34,443 nucleotides of DNA from contig JNEM01015291.1 in NCBI GenBank assembly GCA_000697335.1, positions 1 to 34,443 on the forward strand. The letters are read 5' to 3'. The notes below the pieces were generated by a model. The model saw nothing but the letters and a program-made list of their open reading frames with translations. It did not search any database and was not told the DNA's origin. The position numbers were made by a program, and so were the translations under genes. Below are positions 11,401 to 22,935 of this stretch, in pieces; the stretch's first letter is position 1, and every line of letters starts with the position of its first letter. Source of the stretch: Conidiobolus incongruus B7586. Lineage: Eukaryota; Entomophthoromycota; Entomophthoromycetes; Entomophthorales; Conidiobolaceae.

Positions 11401-12321
11401 CAATTTGTCACCATATAAGCAAAAATTTACTAAGAATTTGAATTGTGTTTATTTGGTAAATAGAATAATATAATATGGCTTAGCTCTGCATTTATTTTAA
11501 AAAAGCAATATATTGTAGTACTAAAAAATTAATTATTTTAGATAACAAAATATGCAGAATGAATTACAACAAAACTTGATGTCTAAATAGACTATATTTT
11601 TTTCAATCATTAATGAAAAGTACTAGGCCTAGCAAGTTATTTTGTAACTTTCAAACTAAATCCTAATTTTTACACTCAATGAAAAGTTATTAGGCCAATA
11701 ACAAGATCAATATAAAAAGGAATTCGACAATTATTCCTTTTGGATAATTAATCATCATTGTAATACTTTTGGAGGTATTATATTATACTGTGAGATCCTA
11801 TTTCAAAATATATAGGGTATGAAAATTTATTACAAAGAGTTTAATCTCATATATAGTTTCAAACTTAAAAAATAATTTGCCAGATCCAATATTAAATCAT
11901 ATTTTCTTTTACAATTAACTAATCAATTTGTTCCAAAATTTTGATAATTAAATAATTAATTAATTTGATTGGATTGTTTCCCAAATTTATCCAATTAAAG
12001 TAAAGTATACATTTTGGAAATAATTTTAATTTATTTAAAATACTGGGAATAGAAAAAATTGATGACAATAATAATGATTATTAGTTATTTATATAATTAA
12101 TTCAACGTTTTATATTATACTATTTAAATATTTTGAAATTGTTCAATATATATATTATTAATATTAATAGTCACTAATTTATATTATTTACACTCTAAAT
12201 TAAATATTTGTGAAGATCTTTCAAATGAAATTTTTAATTCATACAATTTTGAAATTGATTGATAATCCTTTTGAAATGAGTGGGATTTCAATTCAGTTTT
12301 GAAATTTTATAGAATTACAAG
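11401..12321. other. Intergenic with a short hairpin and a direct repeat
   Basis: AAAAGGAAT at 11715-11723 pairs perfectly with ATTCCTTTT at 11733-11741 across nine bases. Two direct copies of AATGAAAAGT followed by a TAGGCC-type tail occur near 11610 and 11680. Nothing else was recognised. Confidence 0.5.
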
Positions 12322-12329
12322 TATAAAAG
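12322..12329 (+). promoter_or_regulatory. TATA box of the first small secreted protein gene
   Basis: TATAAAAG lies 77 bases before the ATG, a spacing shared with the related genes. Confidence 0.65.
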
Positions 12330-12398
12330 AATTTGCAATAAGTTTAAGTTTTAATTATCAGTTAATTCAAATATCTCACCTTCATCAATATTACCAAT

Positions 12399-12830
12399 AT
12401 GAAATTTTTAGTTGCTTCTATTTTGGTTTCTTGCGCTTTGGCTGCTCCATCATTCCAAAATATCAGCGGTGGTGATTCAGTACTTGCAAGACGTGGTAAC
12501 CAAATCGGCCACGGTGACGAAGGTGGTCATGTAAGTGATGAGTCTCATTCTACATCAGTCAACGCTGTCGGCGATGCTATGTTCTCAGGCTCTGGCAATT
12601 CATTCAGTGCAATCACCAATATATTGTCAGGACCCACTCATGATTTCTTGCAACGTAGAGGTCTTCTTCAAGGTATTGGTATCATCGGTAACGGTAATTC
12701 CAACCAAGATAGCTCCAAGAATGACAATGTAATCTCTGGAGGTAACCAACAATTATCTGGTCAGAATATTAGCAATAATCCAGTAGCTAATATTGCTGGA
12801 ATAACTACTAATGAATCCATTACTGCTTAG
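12399..12830 (+). CDS. Small secreted dibasic-site protein, family member 1
   Basis: This 143-residue protein has an N-terminal signal peptide (MKFLVASILVSCALA, cleavage probably near 15-16) and no cysteine after it. Two Arg-Arg pairs, at 31-32 before GNQIGHGD and at 86-87 before GLLQGIGIIGNG, are typical Kex2-type sites and would divide the secreted part into a short N-terminal piece, a central Ser/Gly-rich piece and a C-terminal Gly/Asn-rich piece of 56 residues. The C-terminal core (LLQGIGIIGNGN, DSSK, VISGGNQQLSGQN) is shared with all relatives in this window. It lies about 14 kb from the main cluster. I recognise no known family. The lack of cysteines argues against hydrophobins and most cysteine-knot effectors. 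Confidence 0.88.
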   Translation: MKFLVASILVSCALAAPSFQNISGGDSVLARRGNQIGHGDEGGHVSDESHSTSVNAVGDAMFSGSGNSFSAITNILSGPTHDFLQRRGLLQGIGIIGNGNSNQDSSKNDNVISGGNQQLSGQNISNNPVANIAGITTNESITA

Positions 12831-15151
12831 ATTTAAAAAAGATAATAGACAATAAAAATTTTCGTAATATATTATAAATAATAACTTTTAATAGAATATG
12901 AATTTTTTTAATTTAAAAATTTTCAATTTTTTTAGGATCATTCATTTTAAAAAATATTTATGAGTTCAAAATTATTATAACTTGGTTATGAACTTAGTAA
13001 AACTTCAATAATTTTATTAAATTTTTAATAATATCATTATTTTAAAAAAATATTATATATATAAAGTACCTATTAAATATTAATAGTATAGAAAAGGATG
13101 GCAGTCAACTATTTTGGTGTTTGTTTGGAAATTTGCTGAGAGGAAAATTCAAGATTTATAACAAAATAACCTTCAATGTTTATCTGGTTTAACAAATCCA
13201 ATTATGATTATTAGTTGAGATAATATCAAAAATCAAAAATTATTCTCTATTTTACTTTATGTCGTAGCTCAATTCACACATTTATACAGTTTAAAATATT
13301 AGTTTAGGAAATTTATTATTAAATTTTAGAATTATGAATATATTATTCAAGGATCTAATGTATAAAATTCACACCATTATTAGTAACTAATACATTAAAA
13401 TTAATTACAAGCTATCTCAATATATTTCATCAATTGTCCGAAAAAAATGAAAATTAAGAAAGCATTTTTTAATAATCAAGTTTCAATATCTAAATACAAG
13501 AATAAATCATTATTATACTCTTTTTAATTCGATTGTTCATTATCTTCACTAAGCATTATATTACTTTATGTTAGATTTATTTTTTACGAGTAGGATTTTA
13601 TTCATCTTTTTCTACATATTCCAATTATTTATTATTAGAGTAAATTTAATATAAATTTTTATGTAATAAAAGCCCAGTTCAACAATATTACTCCTTGAAT
13701 ATTTATTTTATTAATAATATATTTTTATTGAATTAACGAAATGGGTTAATCTTAATCAAAAAGTTGATTATATTTCATATTAGATAAATATTATGTTGAT
13801 AAGAATTGAATTCCATTATAGCCATATAATAAATATACTTGATAATTTCTTAAAATAATTCTCAATTAATATTTTAAAATTAATAAATATGAATATAAGA
13901 TTTATTAGACAATGGTATAAAAGTTATATTTTATTTTGTGTATTGTAATTTCAAATTTTACAAAGTTTTATAAACATTTAAAATAACTCATATGCTTTAG
14001 TTTAATTTTACATAAAGAATATCACATTTTAAAATTACTTCTCAACATAAATCAATTAATAATTCAAACACCTTATAATTACAAGGGTTCATATTTGAGA
14101 AATATAATGGGTATGAAACTAAAATCTGTTTATTTGATTTATTATGAATATTGAAGGTATTAGAATATATCATATGATTTGTTTTTTTTCAAAATAAATA
14201 ATATAATATAATATATATGATGATTGTTTATAGTAACAATCTTTGAAAAGTATCCTTAAACTCAATACAAATTATTCAAAGCCTCATTATTCGAAATTTT
14301 AACTATTAAAAGATTTTATTCTTATTTATTAATTATGATCCAAAACATTGGTTTTTGATAAATTTATAAACAAGTAATACTGATGTTGATCAATAGTATT
14401 AGATTTTTTAAATAAATTTAAATCTGCATTAATTTTAACAAATTATTAATTTTCATTTATTATTATTTTGGGAAATTTTTATAATATAATTGTTAATAAA
14501 ATAGATATTTTTTAAAATATAAATTCATTATGATTATAAGATACCTAAATATTAAATTACAAATATATTTGATAATTTTTGATTTAATTTATATATGTTT
14601 CGGTTATTGTGATTTTTTTCAATAATATACGACTATTATTTTAAAATAATTTGATAATCAAATGACTTATTTTCTAAAAAACATACTTAAAAAATATTTA
14701 AAAATTACAGTTTATTACATTTTGTAAATATGTTGATATTCAATAATAAAAATTTGTTTACTTTATTATTTGATTTTGATTTAGAAATTATTATAACCAA
14801 TTACTCTATCATCTAATATTCATACTATATTTATTAAATTATATTTGTTTTAATATTCATTATATACTAATATTTCATGTTAAAGAAATATGATTATATC
14901 AATTTAGTGAAAATTAATTTAAAATTATTATTAAATTCCAATTCTCTACTTATTTTTCATTATTATCATAAATATAATAAAATATTATTATATATTAAAG
15001 TTTAATAGTTTATTAATAATTATGCTAACCTATCATTAAATATAATGATTAATATTTTAATGAATTTTAAAAGGTTTTATAAGAACTATTCCCTTTATTT
15101 TATAATTAATTATATTATATTAGGGTTTTATATTAATAAATTTTATAGTAT
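12831..15151. other. Intergenic, nothing recognised
   Basis: Long AT-rich stretch with only short A/T tracts. No coding frame of convincing composition was found. Confidence 0.45.
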
Positions 15152-15485
15152 TGTCGCGGATCGGGAGGTCCGCTCGCCTTTCAATTTTAACCGTCCGTCA
15201 AGATTCCAGATGTAATCCACTCGCAAATATCAAGAACAACCCTTGCACAATGGAAAATTCCAGACTATAGCAGAAGCTGGAGCCTCAACACATTGGCCAA
15301 GGATCAACCACACTATAAAATAGTCACTGGACAGATATTTGCTCAGCGATCACTTCGATCAGGGCCAAGCCCTAGATCTTGCTATTTTAATAAAACTCCT
15401 CTAAAGTATCTAGTTAGCTGACTTTGGCCCGTTTCATTGAGCTCACGTGATCTTTATCGCAAGACTACTTTCCAGAAGCCTTGCA
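15152..15485 (+). mobile_element. Solo LTR (Ty3/gypsy-like), fossil
   Basis: This GC-richer block begins TGTCGCGGATCGGGAGGTCC and ends CCTTGCA, with GTAT directly before (15148-15151) and directly after (15486-15489) as a 4-base target-site duplication. Inside, TATAAAATAG near 15315 is followed about 75 bases later by AATAAAACTCC, the order of promoter and polyadenylation signals in an LTR. No internal coding region is attached, so it is a solo LTR left by recombination. The composition contrast with the surroundings suggests a fairly recent insertion. Assignment to Ty3/gypsy rests on the terminal sequence style only. Confidence 0.75.
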
Positions 15486-15793
15486 GTATAATCATAATCA
15501 TTTATATATTAAGTCAATATCAATTATATAAAATGATACTGGAAATTAATAGTGTATAAATATATAAAATTTGAAAATTAAAATTATAGTATTTAAGATA
15601 ATATTAAGGAATCAATGATGTTTACCAGAAATGAATACACTATTTTATTTTGAATTTTGTGATATTAAAATAATAATAATATTATTATTATTATATTTTA
15701 TATATTTTGATAACTCTTTAATAATTTTGAAAAAAAATTTGATAATACTATATATAAATAGATAAATATTTATCATTATATCATGTATCATAT

Positions 15794-16127
15794 TGACACT
15801 GGCTGGAAAGTCAAGTGTCCAATAAATTTTAAGTAAATAGTTGTCTCCCGGGACGGCGCCTGTTAGGTGATATAAAAGAGGTGATTTATTGTCTAACCTG
15901 GATTATTGAGCAGTGCCCTAGGAAGAGGACCGACTTGACATCTTGGTCGTAGTCGGCATATTTATAGTTTGTTTGTCGTGTCTTACCAGCGTACGAGCGG
16001 CACGTCGGATGGAACTATTGATTGCATTTCTCGGGTGTATTTTGTGGTCAAATTGCAAGTGGATCAGTGATGAGGTTCATGAACGAATTGAATTGTTAAG
16101 GACAAACGGGTTCTTCGGCCCATGACA
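15794..16127 (-). mobile_element. Second candidate solo LTR, fossil
   Basis: A second GC-richer block starts 308 bases after the first and runs from TGACACTGG to CCCATGACA. ATAT lies on both sides (15790-15793 and 16128-16131), although that match is weak evidence in such AT-rich DNA. Read on the minus strand it holds CTATAAATATG and then CAATAAATCACC about 70 bases on, which is an LTR-like order, so minus orientation is favoured. The plus strand also has TATAAAAGAGG near 15870. Its length is 334 bases, equal to the first LTR, but the sequences are not obviously alike. A 60-codon open frame inside is probably chance. Confidence 0.55.
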
Positions 16128-16131
16128 ATAT

Positions 16132-17150
16132 ATATCATTAATATGTTATAAAATATGAAAATTTTAGTTTTATCTTTATTTATTAACATTACTTAATCTC
16201 AAATATTTTGAGTGTTTTTTGTTATTTTTATGTTGTTAACTATAACTCTAATATTTATTAAGACTATTAAATTAAAAATGGAATTAAGTTTAAATAATAA
16301 AATTAACCTTTAAACCTAAAATAATAGCATATTAAATTTATCTTAAGTGGTTAATTAAGATGATAAGCAATATTTAGCAAATTTATTATAGATTTTTTTA
16401 ATTATAGGTATCAATCCCATCCTTGATATATTATTTTTTAAATCATATTATGAAAATTTCAAAAATGTTTTACAACTAATTAATATAGTATTTTGATTTA
16501 TTAATATATCTTTATTCATATTTCCTTATTCATATTTCCTTATTTAAATTTATATATAATCTTGATCCTTTTTATCAAACAACTTGGATATATATTAGAT
16601 ATTTTAATTTATATTAAATTATCTTATAATTATGTTGATATTTTTGTTGACTAATAATCATGGATTAATAGAATTTAATATATTCCTTTATATAAAAAAT
16701 ATCATTTCATTCATAGTAACTTCTTTTACGGGTTTGAAATATATTAATCTTCAAATATTAATTTGCAACTATTTTCTTTTGAAATTTATATTATAGATGC
16801 TTCTTATTGTTTTTTAAATAGTATCTATAAAAATATTTTATACAATGTGATTTATATATTAATTTTCTAGTTTCATATTTTGTGCTATATTTTACTTTAG
16901 ACCCAATTAATCCTTAATTATTTAAATACCTAATAAAGAATCAGAAATCAAGTTCTAAAAAATTAATAGTGGAAGTATTTTAATAAAAATACATATTAAA
17001 TTAAAAAAGAGACTATGTTAATAAATAACAAACTAACTTCTATTACTGCTATCTAATTTTGATTTTTATATTTATTCTTGTTCAATGCTAACTGGTTAAA
17101 TTAATTCCTCGTTTAAGTTTAATCAGTTATAATTTTTAATTTATTTATTA
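16132..17150. other. AT-rich intergenic DNA with a short tandem duplication
   Basis: TTCATATTTCCTTA is repeated in tandem near 16515-16545. Nothing else was recognised. Confidence 0.45.
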
Positions 17151-17152
17151 TA

Positions 17153-17240
17153 AAATAGGAACTTAAATAAAGGAACCTTTATTATATTAGTTTTAGATAT
17201 AGTGTTTGATATATATATAATACAAAATTAATACTCCCTT

Positions 17241-17274
<34 letters not shown>

Positions 17275-18420
17275 CTTTTTACTATATCTTTGGTTAATTT
17301 CCAATTTTTTACAAAACAGCCTTCTTATTAATATTGAAATTTAATCTATTATAGTCTTGGTTAATTTAACCTTTGGAATTTACTTTCCTGCAGGCTTATT
17401 TTTTAATTATCAAAAGCAAATATAATCATATGGGTTAAAATCTGGTGAATATACTGGGTGTAATAGCTATTTTCAATTGTTTTTATTAATCAAATCTTTC
17501 ACCGCTTCAAGTTTATATATTTTAAAATTATCGCATAAAATAACATATATTATTTTAAATTAATAACACCATTTAGAATATATTGATTTTAATAAAAAAA
17601 TATAGATTATAGTTAATTGTTTAACTTTCAAGAAGTTAATATATATCTCTTATATTAATTTAATTTATTATAATAATTAATACCCTTTGATTAAAAGATC
17701 TTTTATTTAAATTTATATAAGACTTAATTCAATATTTTGATTTATGAATAAGTATAGAAATATTCACAAAAAAAATAGGATTTATAAATTTTATTAATAT
17801 TATGTAAAACTTTAGGTTCTTGAATATATTGTAATAAATTCTCTATAATTATACCTATCTTAGCTTTTTTTTGAGCTTTAGTAAAATTATCAATTTTGAA
17901 TCTTTTTTAATCAAGCTAAGATTAATATTAAATATAAAAAATATCTTATATGATTAATTTTAAAATCCTTCCTTAAATATATTGATAAAAACATAGATTT
18001 TAATATAATTGTTTATTAGTTAATAGTTAGAAAAAAATATGATAGAAATTGATATACCAAATTGGCAAATCTTATATAATTTGTTTTCAAGCTTAATATC
18101 ACAAATAAAGTAATAAACTATAGTTTTAGATAGGGGATTATCTCCATAAGCTGTTTGTAAATTATAACAGATATTAGAGAGTTTATGGTTAACATTTAAT
18201 TATACCCAAATAAAAAACTATCGATAATAGCTTTTTGATTTAACTACATATACTTAGCTACAAATTTTCAAATGAAAAGATAATAATGTAAAATACAACT
18301 ATTATTTATAATTATAAATTTCGAATTCTATATAATATTTTTGATTTATTTCTTTTATGTTATAATACTTAATATCTGTAATATGTTTAAGAATCTAATA
18401 TTGAATAAGATCCTATTTGT
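17153..18420 (-). mobile_element. Mariner copy 2, full length but strongly decayed
   Basis: The ends share an inverted AAATAGGA-CTTA motif (left near 17153, right near 18420) next to TA dinucleotides, giving about 1.27 kb, the usual mariner size. On the minus strand pieces of transposase are readable in the expected order, such as NHKLSNICYNLQTAYGDNPLSKT near 18050-18200 (quoted in part) and, close to 17400-17480, a region matching the third catalytic block of the copy at 19259. Many stops and frame changes are present. It diverges from the neighbouring copy and is probably an older or separate lineage. An (ATT)n tract lies inside the C-terminal coding part. Confidence 0.7.
17242..17273. repeat. 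(ATT)n microsatellite inside mariner copy 2
   Basis: About ten to eleven uninterrupted ATT units. Relative to the neighbouring mariner copy it lies in the C-terminal coding part, so it expanded after the element died or as part of its decay. Confidence 0.9.
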
Positions 18421-19258
18421 TATATTGAAACCCTGTATTATTTATTCTCAATATTATATATATATATATTTCTAAATACTATATTTATATTTATTTTATC
18501 TAATCATTAAAATTTTTATAAGATAAAAGTGCCATAATACTACTTTAGGTTTGTGTATATTCACGAGTTATATTTATATCAACATTCCTTTGGTATTTTT
18601 GTTACAAATATGATTAATATTTTTAAAATAGTAAAAATCAATGATTCAATATAAAAAGTTCACATATTCAAAATAATAATTTAATAAAAAACTATTTTCA
18701 GAAATAAAATACTAATTTGTATCTATTTTTACCAAAATAAGGTAACCTCTGGTAAAAATTAAATTGAATAGGTAATAAAATTAAAAACTGATAATATTGA
18801 TTGATATTTAAATATTAAATAAATATATAAATTGATAGTAAGAATCAATAAAATGCATATGATATATACTTTAATATCTTCAATTGATATAAAGCAAACT
18901 ATAAAGTTTATTTTAAAAATATAAAAACAATATCTTTTGTTAGAATGATATTATATCATCAAAATTTTCCAAATCCTTTTATGATAATCTAATATTTTTA
19001 AATATAAAAATAATTTGATTAGTTTTTGATATATTATAGTTGTATTGAGGAATTTGGAAATTTAGGTGATATAATATATAGTTAGTTCAAAAATAAGATA
19101 ATTTGTTGATAAACTAATTAAATAGATTTGACAATAGTTTTATTAACATTGAAAATAATATTTAAAATAATTGAATGAAATAAATAATTCAATTTCACAA
19201 ATTAAATTTGAAGAGAAAATAATGCTCTAAAATTTAATATTACTCTGCATTTTTAATA
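18421..19258. other. Spacer between two mariner copies
   Basis: AT-rich DNA with no gene. A short perfect inverted repeat is present: TTTTTACCA at 18726-18734 and TGGTAAAAA at 18750-18758. Confidence 0.45.
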
Positions 19259-20538
19259 ATGGGAATTTTTTGCAATTAAAAATAAATAAACATTTGAATA
19301 TATAATATATAAAAATAAATATATAATATAAATTTAATAGTTTCCTTTATTATTAATAACTTTTTGCTATACTTTTAGCAAACTTCTAACACTTAAAAAA
19401 TAATTCTTTTTATTAAAGACTGAAATTTAATGTTTCACAAACCAATTAAATTTTCCTGCAGAAATTTTTTTTCCTGCAAGCTGGTTTTTTAATTGCCTAA
19501 AGCAATTATAATCACATAAGTTATAATCAAAGGAATATACTGGATGTGGTAGTTTTTTCCAGTTATTTTTAATTAGAAAGTTTTTTACGGCTTTAGATTT
19601 ATGTATTTTGCAATTATCATGTAAAATAATAGGTTTTCTTAAATTATATTGAGAACACCAATTAGAAATACTTTTATTTAAAAAAACAATATATAGTTTA
19701 CTAATAATTGATTTTCTTTCAAGAATTAAATAAGAATAGCATATACTATTATAATCTATTACAATAATTAATATTTGCTTATTAACAAAATGTTTATTTA
19801 AAGGGATTTGTAGAAAAGGTTGATTTAGCTTAATCTAGCATTTTGATTTGTGTTTTGGTAAAGGATTATACATAGGGATTTAAGATTCATTAATTGTAAT
19901 TATTTACTGTAAAAGTTTAGGCTTCTAGTAATATTTCAATAGGTTTTGTTTAGTAATAGCTACTCTAGCTTTTTTTTAAGCTTTAGTTAAATTATAAGGT
20001 ATCTATTTTATATTTTTATTTATTAATTTTAGTTTAAACTTTAAAATATATAAAATACTTGTAAGACTAATATTAAAGTACTTAAATAACTCTTTAGCTG
20101 AAATAAAAAAGTACTTTTCAATATATTTTTTCACTTTATTTATAATTGAAAGAGTAACAGTTGAAGTTAGTTTTCTAGATTTTAACAGGTTTTGAATAGT
20201 TTCTCTCTTAACTTTAAAGTAATTTACCTAGTAATAAATTGTTGATTTAGATAATGCTTTATTACCAAAAGCTACTTGTAAATTTTAAATAATTTTAGAG
20301 GGTTTATGGTTAAGTTTTAGTGATACTAAAATAAAAAACTTTTGATGATTACTATTTGGTTTAAGCATGATTAAATTAAACAACCAATTTTAAAAAGTTA
20401 ATTTTTTAATCAAAAAAACTAATATATATATATATATATATATATTAGAAATATATAATTTCCTATTAACTTTGTATATATTTATTCATTTCAAACTAAT
20501 AATATGTTTGAAAAATCAGAAATTAAAAAATTTCCCAT
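19259..20538 (-). mobile_element. Mariner (D34D) DNA transposon, complete in length, inactivated by point changes
   Basis: The element is 1280 bases with inverted ends starting ATGGGAA and TA on both sides (19257-19258, 20539-20540). The transposase frame runs leftward from ATG at 20368 to about 19300 with no frameshift seen. Readable blocks are SKIIxNLQVAFGNKALSK (helix-turn-helix region), ITINES (19880-19900), IILHDNCKIH and HPVYSFDYNLCDYNCF. The second and third catalytic Asp codons (19616-19618, 19511-19513) have exactly 34 residues between them, the mariner D34D spacing. The first catalytic Asp has become Asn (19889-19891). About eleven in-frame stops are present, all TAA or TAG and none TGA, at places where relatives have Gln or Trp. 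This pattern fits C-to-T and G-to-A transitions, as made by repeat-induced mutation or cytosine deamination. Confidence 0.92.
20420..20446. repeat. (TA)n tract inside mariner copy
   Basis: A run of about 13 TA units lies in the 5' untranslated part of the element, between the transposase ATG and the right inverted end. Confidence 0.85.
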
Positions 20539-20540
20539 TA

Positions 20541-20969
20541 TTTCAGATTTAAGGTAATATTTAATCAAATATTAAAAATCTGTGTTTTTAAACCAAACCT
20601 TGTAAGCATATAAAACAAGTGAAACCAATGTTATAAATAGTTAATTTTATATTTTATAATTATGCTACTTTATTATTAATAAGTATTTAAAAGATAATAA
20701 TTAATAACCAGATTGACTAATTTGAGAATTTGACATGATTGATGATCATTTTTAAACATCTCAACTCAATTGAAATATTTCAACTTGATTCATATTGCCT
20801 AAAAATATTGGTAGATGTGAAATGTTGATATATCGTAGGATATTGATTACCACAGGACTCGAATACAGTTTGATTCCTTCAACTTTTTTACAAATTATCA
20901 ATATACAAATACTGTCAAAAAACAATTTGGAGTCAATTGATTCAGTTTTTTAATTTATCTACTACAATT
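20541..20969. other. Intergenic, upstream of a broken family gene
   Basis: Unlike the intact relatives, no TATAAAA box is seen 60-85 bases before the ATG at 20970. Nothing else was recognised. Confidence 0.45.
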
Positions 20970-21406
20970 ATGAAATATTTAGCACTTGCTTTCTTATTTT
21001 CCATCATATTAGCTGCCTGAGCATTTCAAAATATCAGTGGTGGTAACTCAGTGCTCTCAAGATGTAGTAATCAAGTCGGGGATGGGGGCGAAGGAGGTCA
21101 TGTGAGTGACTAATCCAATACAGCATCAGTAAACAGTCGTGGAAATAGTTTGTTTTCAGGTACAGGTAATTCTTTGAGTTTGGTAAAAAGTGTCTTGGTG
21201 GATCTAGTCCAAGCTTTTTGGAACATAGAGATTTCCTACAAGGTATTGGTATTTTGGGTAATGGTGACTCAAATTCTGATAGCTTCGAAACGAATAATGT
21301 AGTTACATATGGTAATCAGCAATTGTCAGGTCAAAGTATCAATGACTCACCAGTTGTTACTATTGGAGGATGAGGATTGGATACTAACCATTCGATTGCA
21401 GCTTAG
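20970..21406 (+). pseudogene. Broken member of the small secreted protein family
   Basis: It starts like the intact genes (MKYLALAFLFSIILAA, then AFQNISGGNSVLS) and ends with a recognisable core (FLQGIGILGNG, then NQQLSGQSIND and NHSIAA). In-frame stops occur just after the signal peptide (TGA at 21018) and near 21111. A frameshift lies near 21190-21205, and an extra stop precedes the end near 21372. The first Arg-Arg site reads Arg-Cys. Together with the missing TATA box this indicates a dead host gene, stranded among decayed transposons. The C-terminal sequence is closest to the short gene at 26427. Confidence 0.88.
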
Positions 21407-22085
21407 AAATAGTCAAAAAATATTTGTTAATTTGTATAAATGTAAGTGATTTTCACAATTAATTATCATATGTTTTAATATGATAAATTTATAATATAAC
21501 AAAATGTTTACACAAGGATCAATATAGATTAATTCAACATCGATTTAAATAATATTTCATAAATTTTAGTAAAATATTATTGCCTAATGATTTATCATAT
21601 AATAACATTATTTTAAATTATTTTTCAATTTGTAAATTTGAATTTTCTTGCTAAAATTTATTACTTGATTAATAAACTTGTATCTCTGATAATTATAAAT
21701 CCCTACAATATCGAACAAATCAAAAATATTAAATTAGAATTTTATTATTTACAAATAGATTACTATTTCGATATTCGAATATTTTGTCAAAAATTAATCT
21801 CTAACACGTTTATAATAGGTATTATTAGTGCAGAAATTAAGTAATAATAATTTATGGAATCCTGTTGAATTATTATAGTTGTCCTATGTTAATTTAGAAA
21901 ATATTTAGGATTATTACTTTCCATTTATATACTTAATGCTATTCTTTTTAAAAATTTTCCAATATAATCAATTCAAAAAAGAGTGAAAAATTCATAATTT
22001 CTGAATTAAATGTTTATAAATAATAAACATTTTTATCTTTGTTCGTTATTGAAATAATATAAATTCTGAATTAAATTGAAAAAAT
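21407..22085. other. Intergenic, nothing recognised
   Basis: AT-rich DNA. An open frame at 21638-21844 encodes an Ile/Tyr/Asn-rich chance product and is not called. Confidence 0.45.
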
Positions 22086-22089
22086 ATTA

Positions 22090-22285
22090 TGTTCCAATAG
22101 TTTCGGTCTTAATCCCAGCGTAGAAAGAGATCCTTATAAAAAGGAATAAAAAAGGCAATTAGCCTATATAAAGGGTAGAAAAATATAAGAGTAAATTTAA
22201 AGTTAAGATAATAGAGGAGAGTGTTTATTCAAGAAAGTCAAGCGGTTTAAATATCTTGAACATATTAGAAGATGGCTTATAATAT
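22090..22285 (+). other. Slightly GC-richer patch with TATA-like motifs, unexplained
   Basis: Starting at TGTTCCAATAGTTTCGG, this patch contains TATAAAAAGGAATAAA near 22135, TATATAAAGGG near 22165 and a purine run AGAGGAGAGTG near 22211. No open frame follows. It could be a remnant of an LTR or of a lost gene's promoter; neither can be shown. Confidence 0.25.
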
Positions 22286-22629
22286 GTAATTTTTAGAATA
22301 CCAAAAATTATTGGATAAGGGGTTATAATATCCAAAACACAATTATTTTAACAACAATAAAGATTACATATCATTTCTTAACTTTATACAATTATTTTCA
22401 GTTTTGGATATTTGTTATAAATTTTCAATATTTACTTATAATAGCTTTAAATATATTAAATATTTAGAATAAAAAAATATTTCTTATAGATATAATATTC
22501 ATTAATATACTCATTTTAGATATTTTTATATAGCCATATTTATTATTTAATTACAATAATAATAAAAATAATAATCAATTTTATTCATAATATTTTAAGG
22601 CACCTATATATCAAAATAAATATATTGTT

Positions 22630-22935
22630 GTGAAACTCCATTTTTTACAGTTTCATATGTCTCAGAATGGTGAAAATTGATATTTGTATTAGTGTCATTG
22701 GAAAGCATTCTTTTAAATAAAAGCTGTTAAAAAAATAGTTATGAATGGATTGTAAATATAAAACTAAGATAGTATTCTATTTATTGTTCCACAAATAATT
22801 TATATATATTATAGAAAATATAACTAAAATATAATATGCTTTTATCAAAGAATTATTTATTAATATAAACATGCTTAAATGTATAACTCATAAATAAAAC
22901 ATATTTAATCAATTATTCATCTAAATTCAACATAT
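22630..22935. repeat. Dispersed repeat, copy related to 5210-5515
   Basis: It shares ordered blocks with 5.2-5.5 kb, such as TCTCAGAATGG, ATTGGAAAG, AATTATTTATTAAT and ATAACTCATA. Identity between blocks is low, so both are old. No family is named. Confidence 0.5.

Noticed and set aside
12535-12732. 65-codon plus-strand frame
   Set aside because: It overlaps family member 1 in another frame and has no homologue in the other family genes.
15943-16125. 60-codon frame starting MVVVGIF with a hydrophobic N-terminus
   Set aside because: It lies inside the second candidate LTR and has no promoter of the type seen elsewhere; probably chance in GC-richer DNA.
21638-21844. 68-codon plus-strand frame
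   Set aside because: It is Ile/Tyr/Asn-rich without recognisable motif, in a region of decayed sequence.
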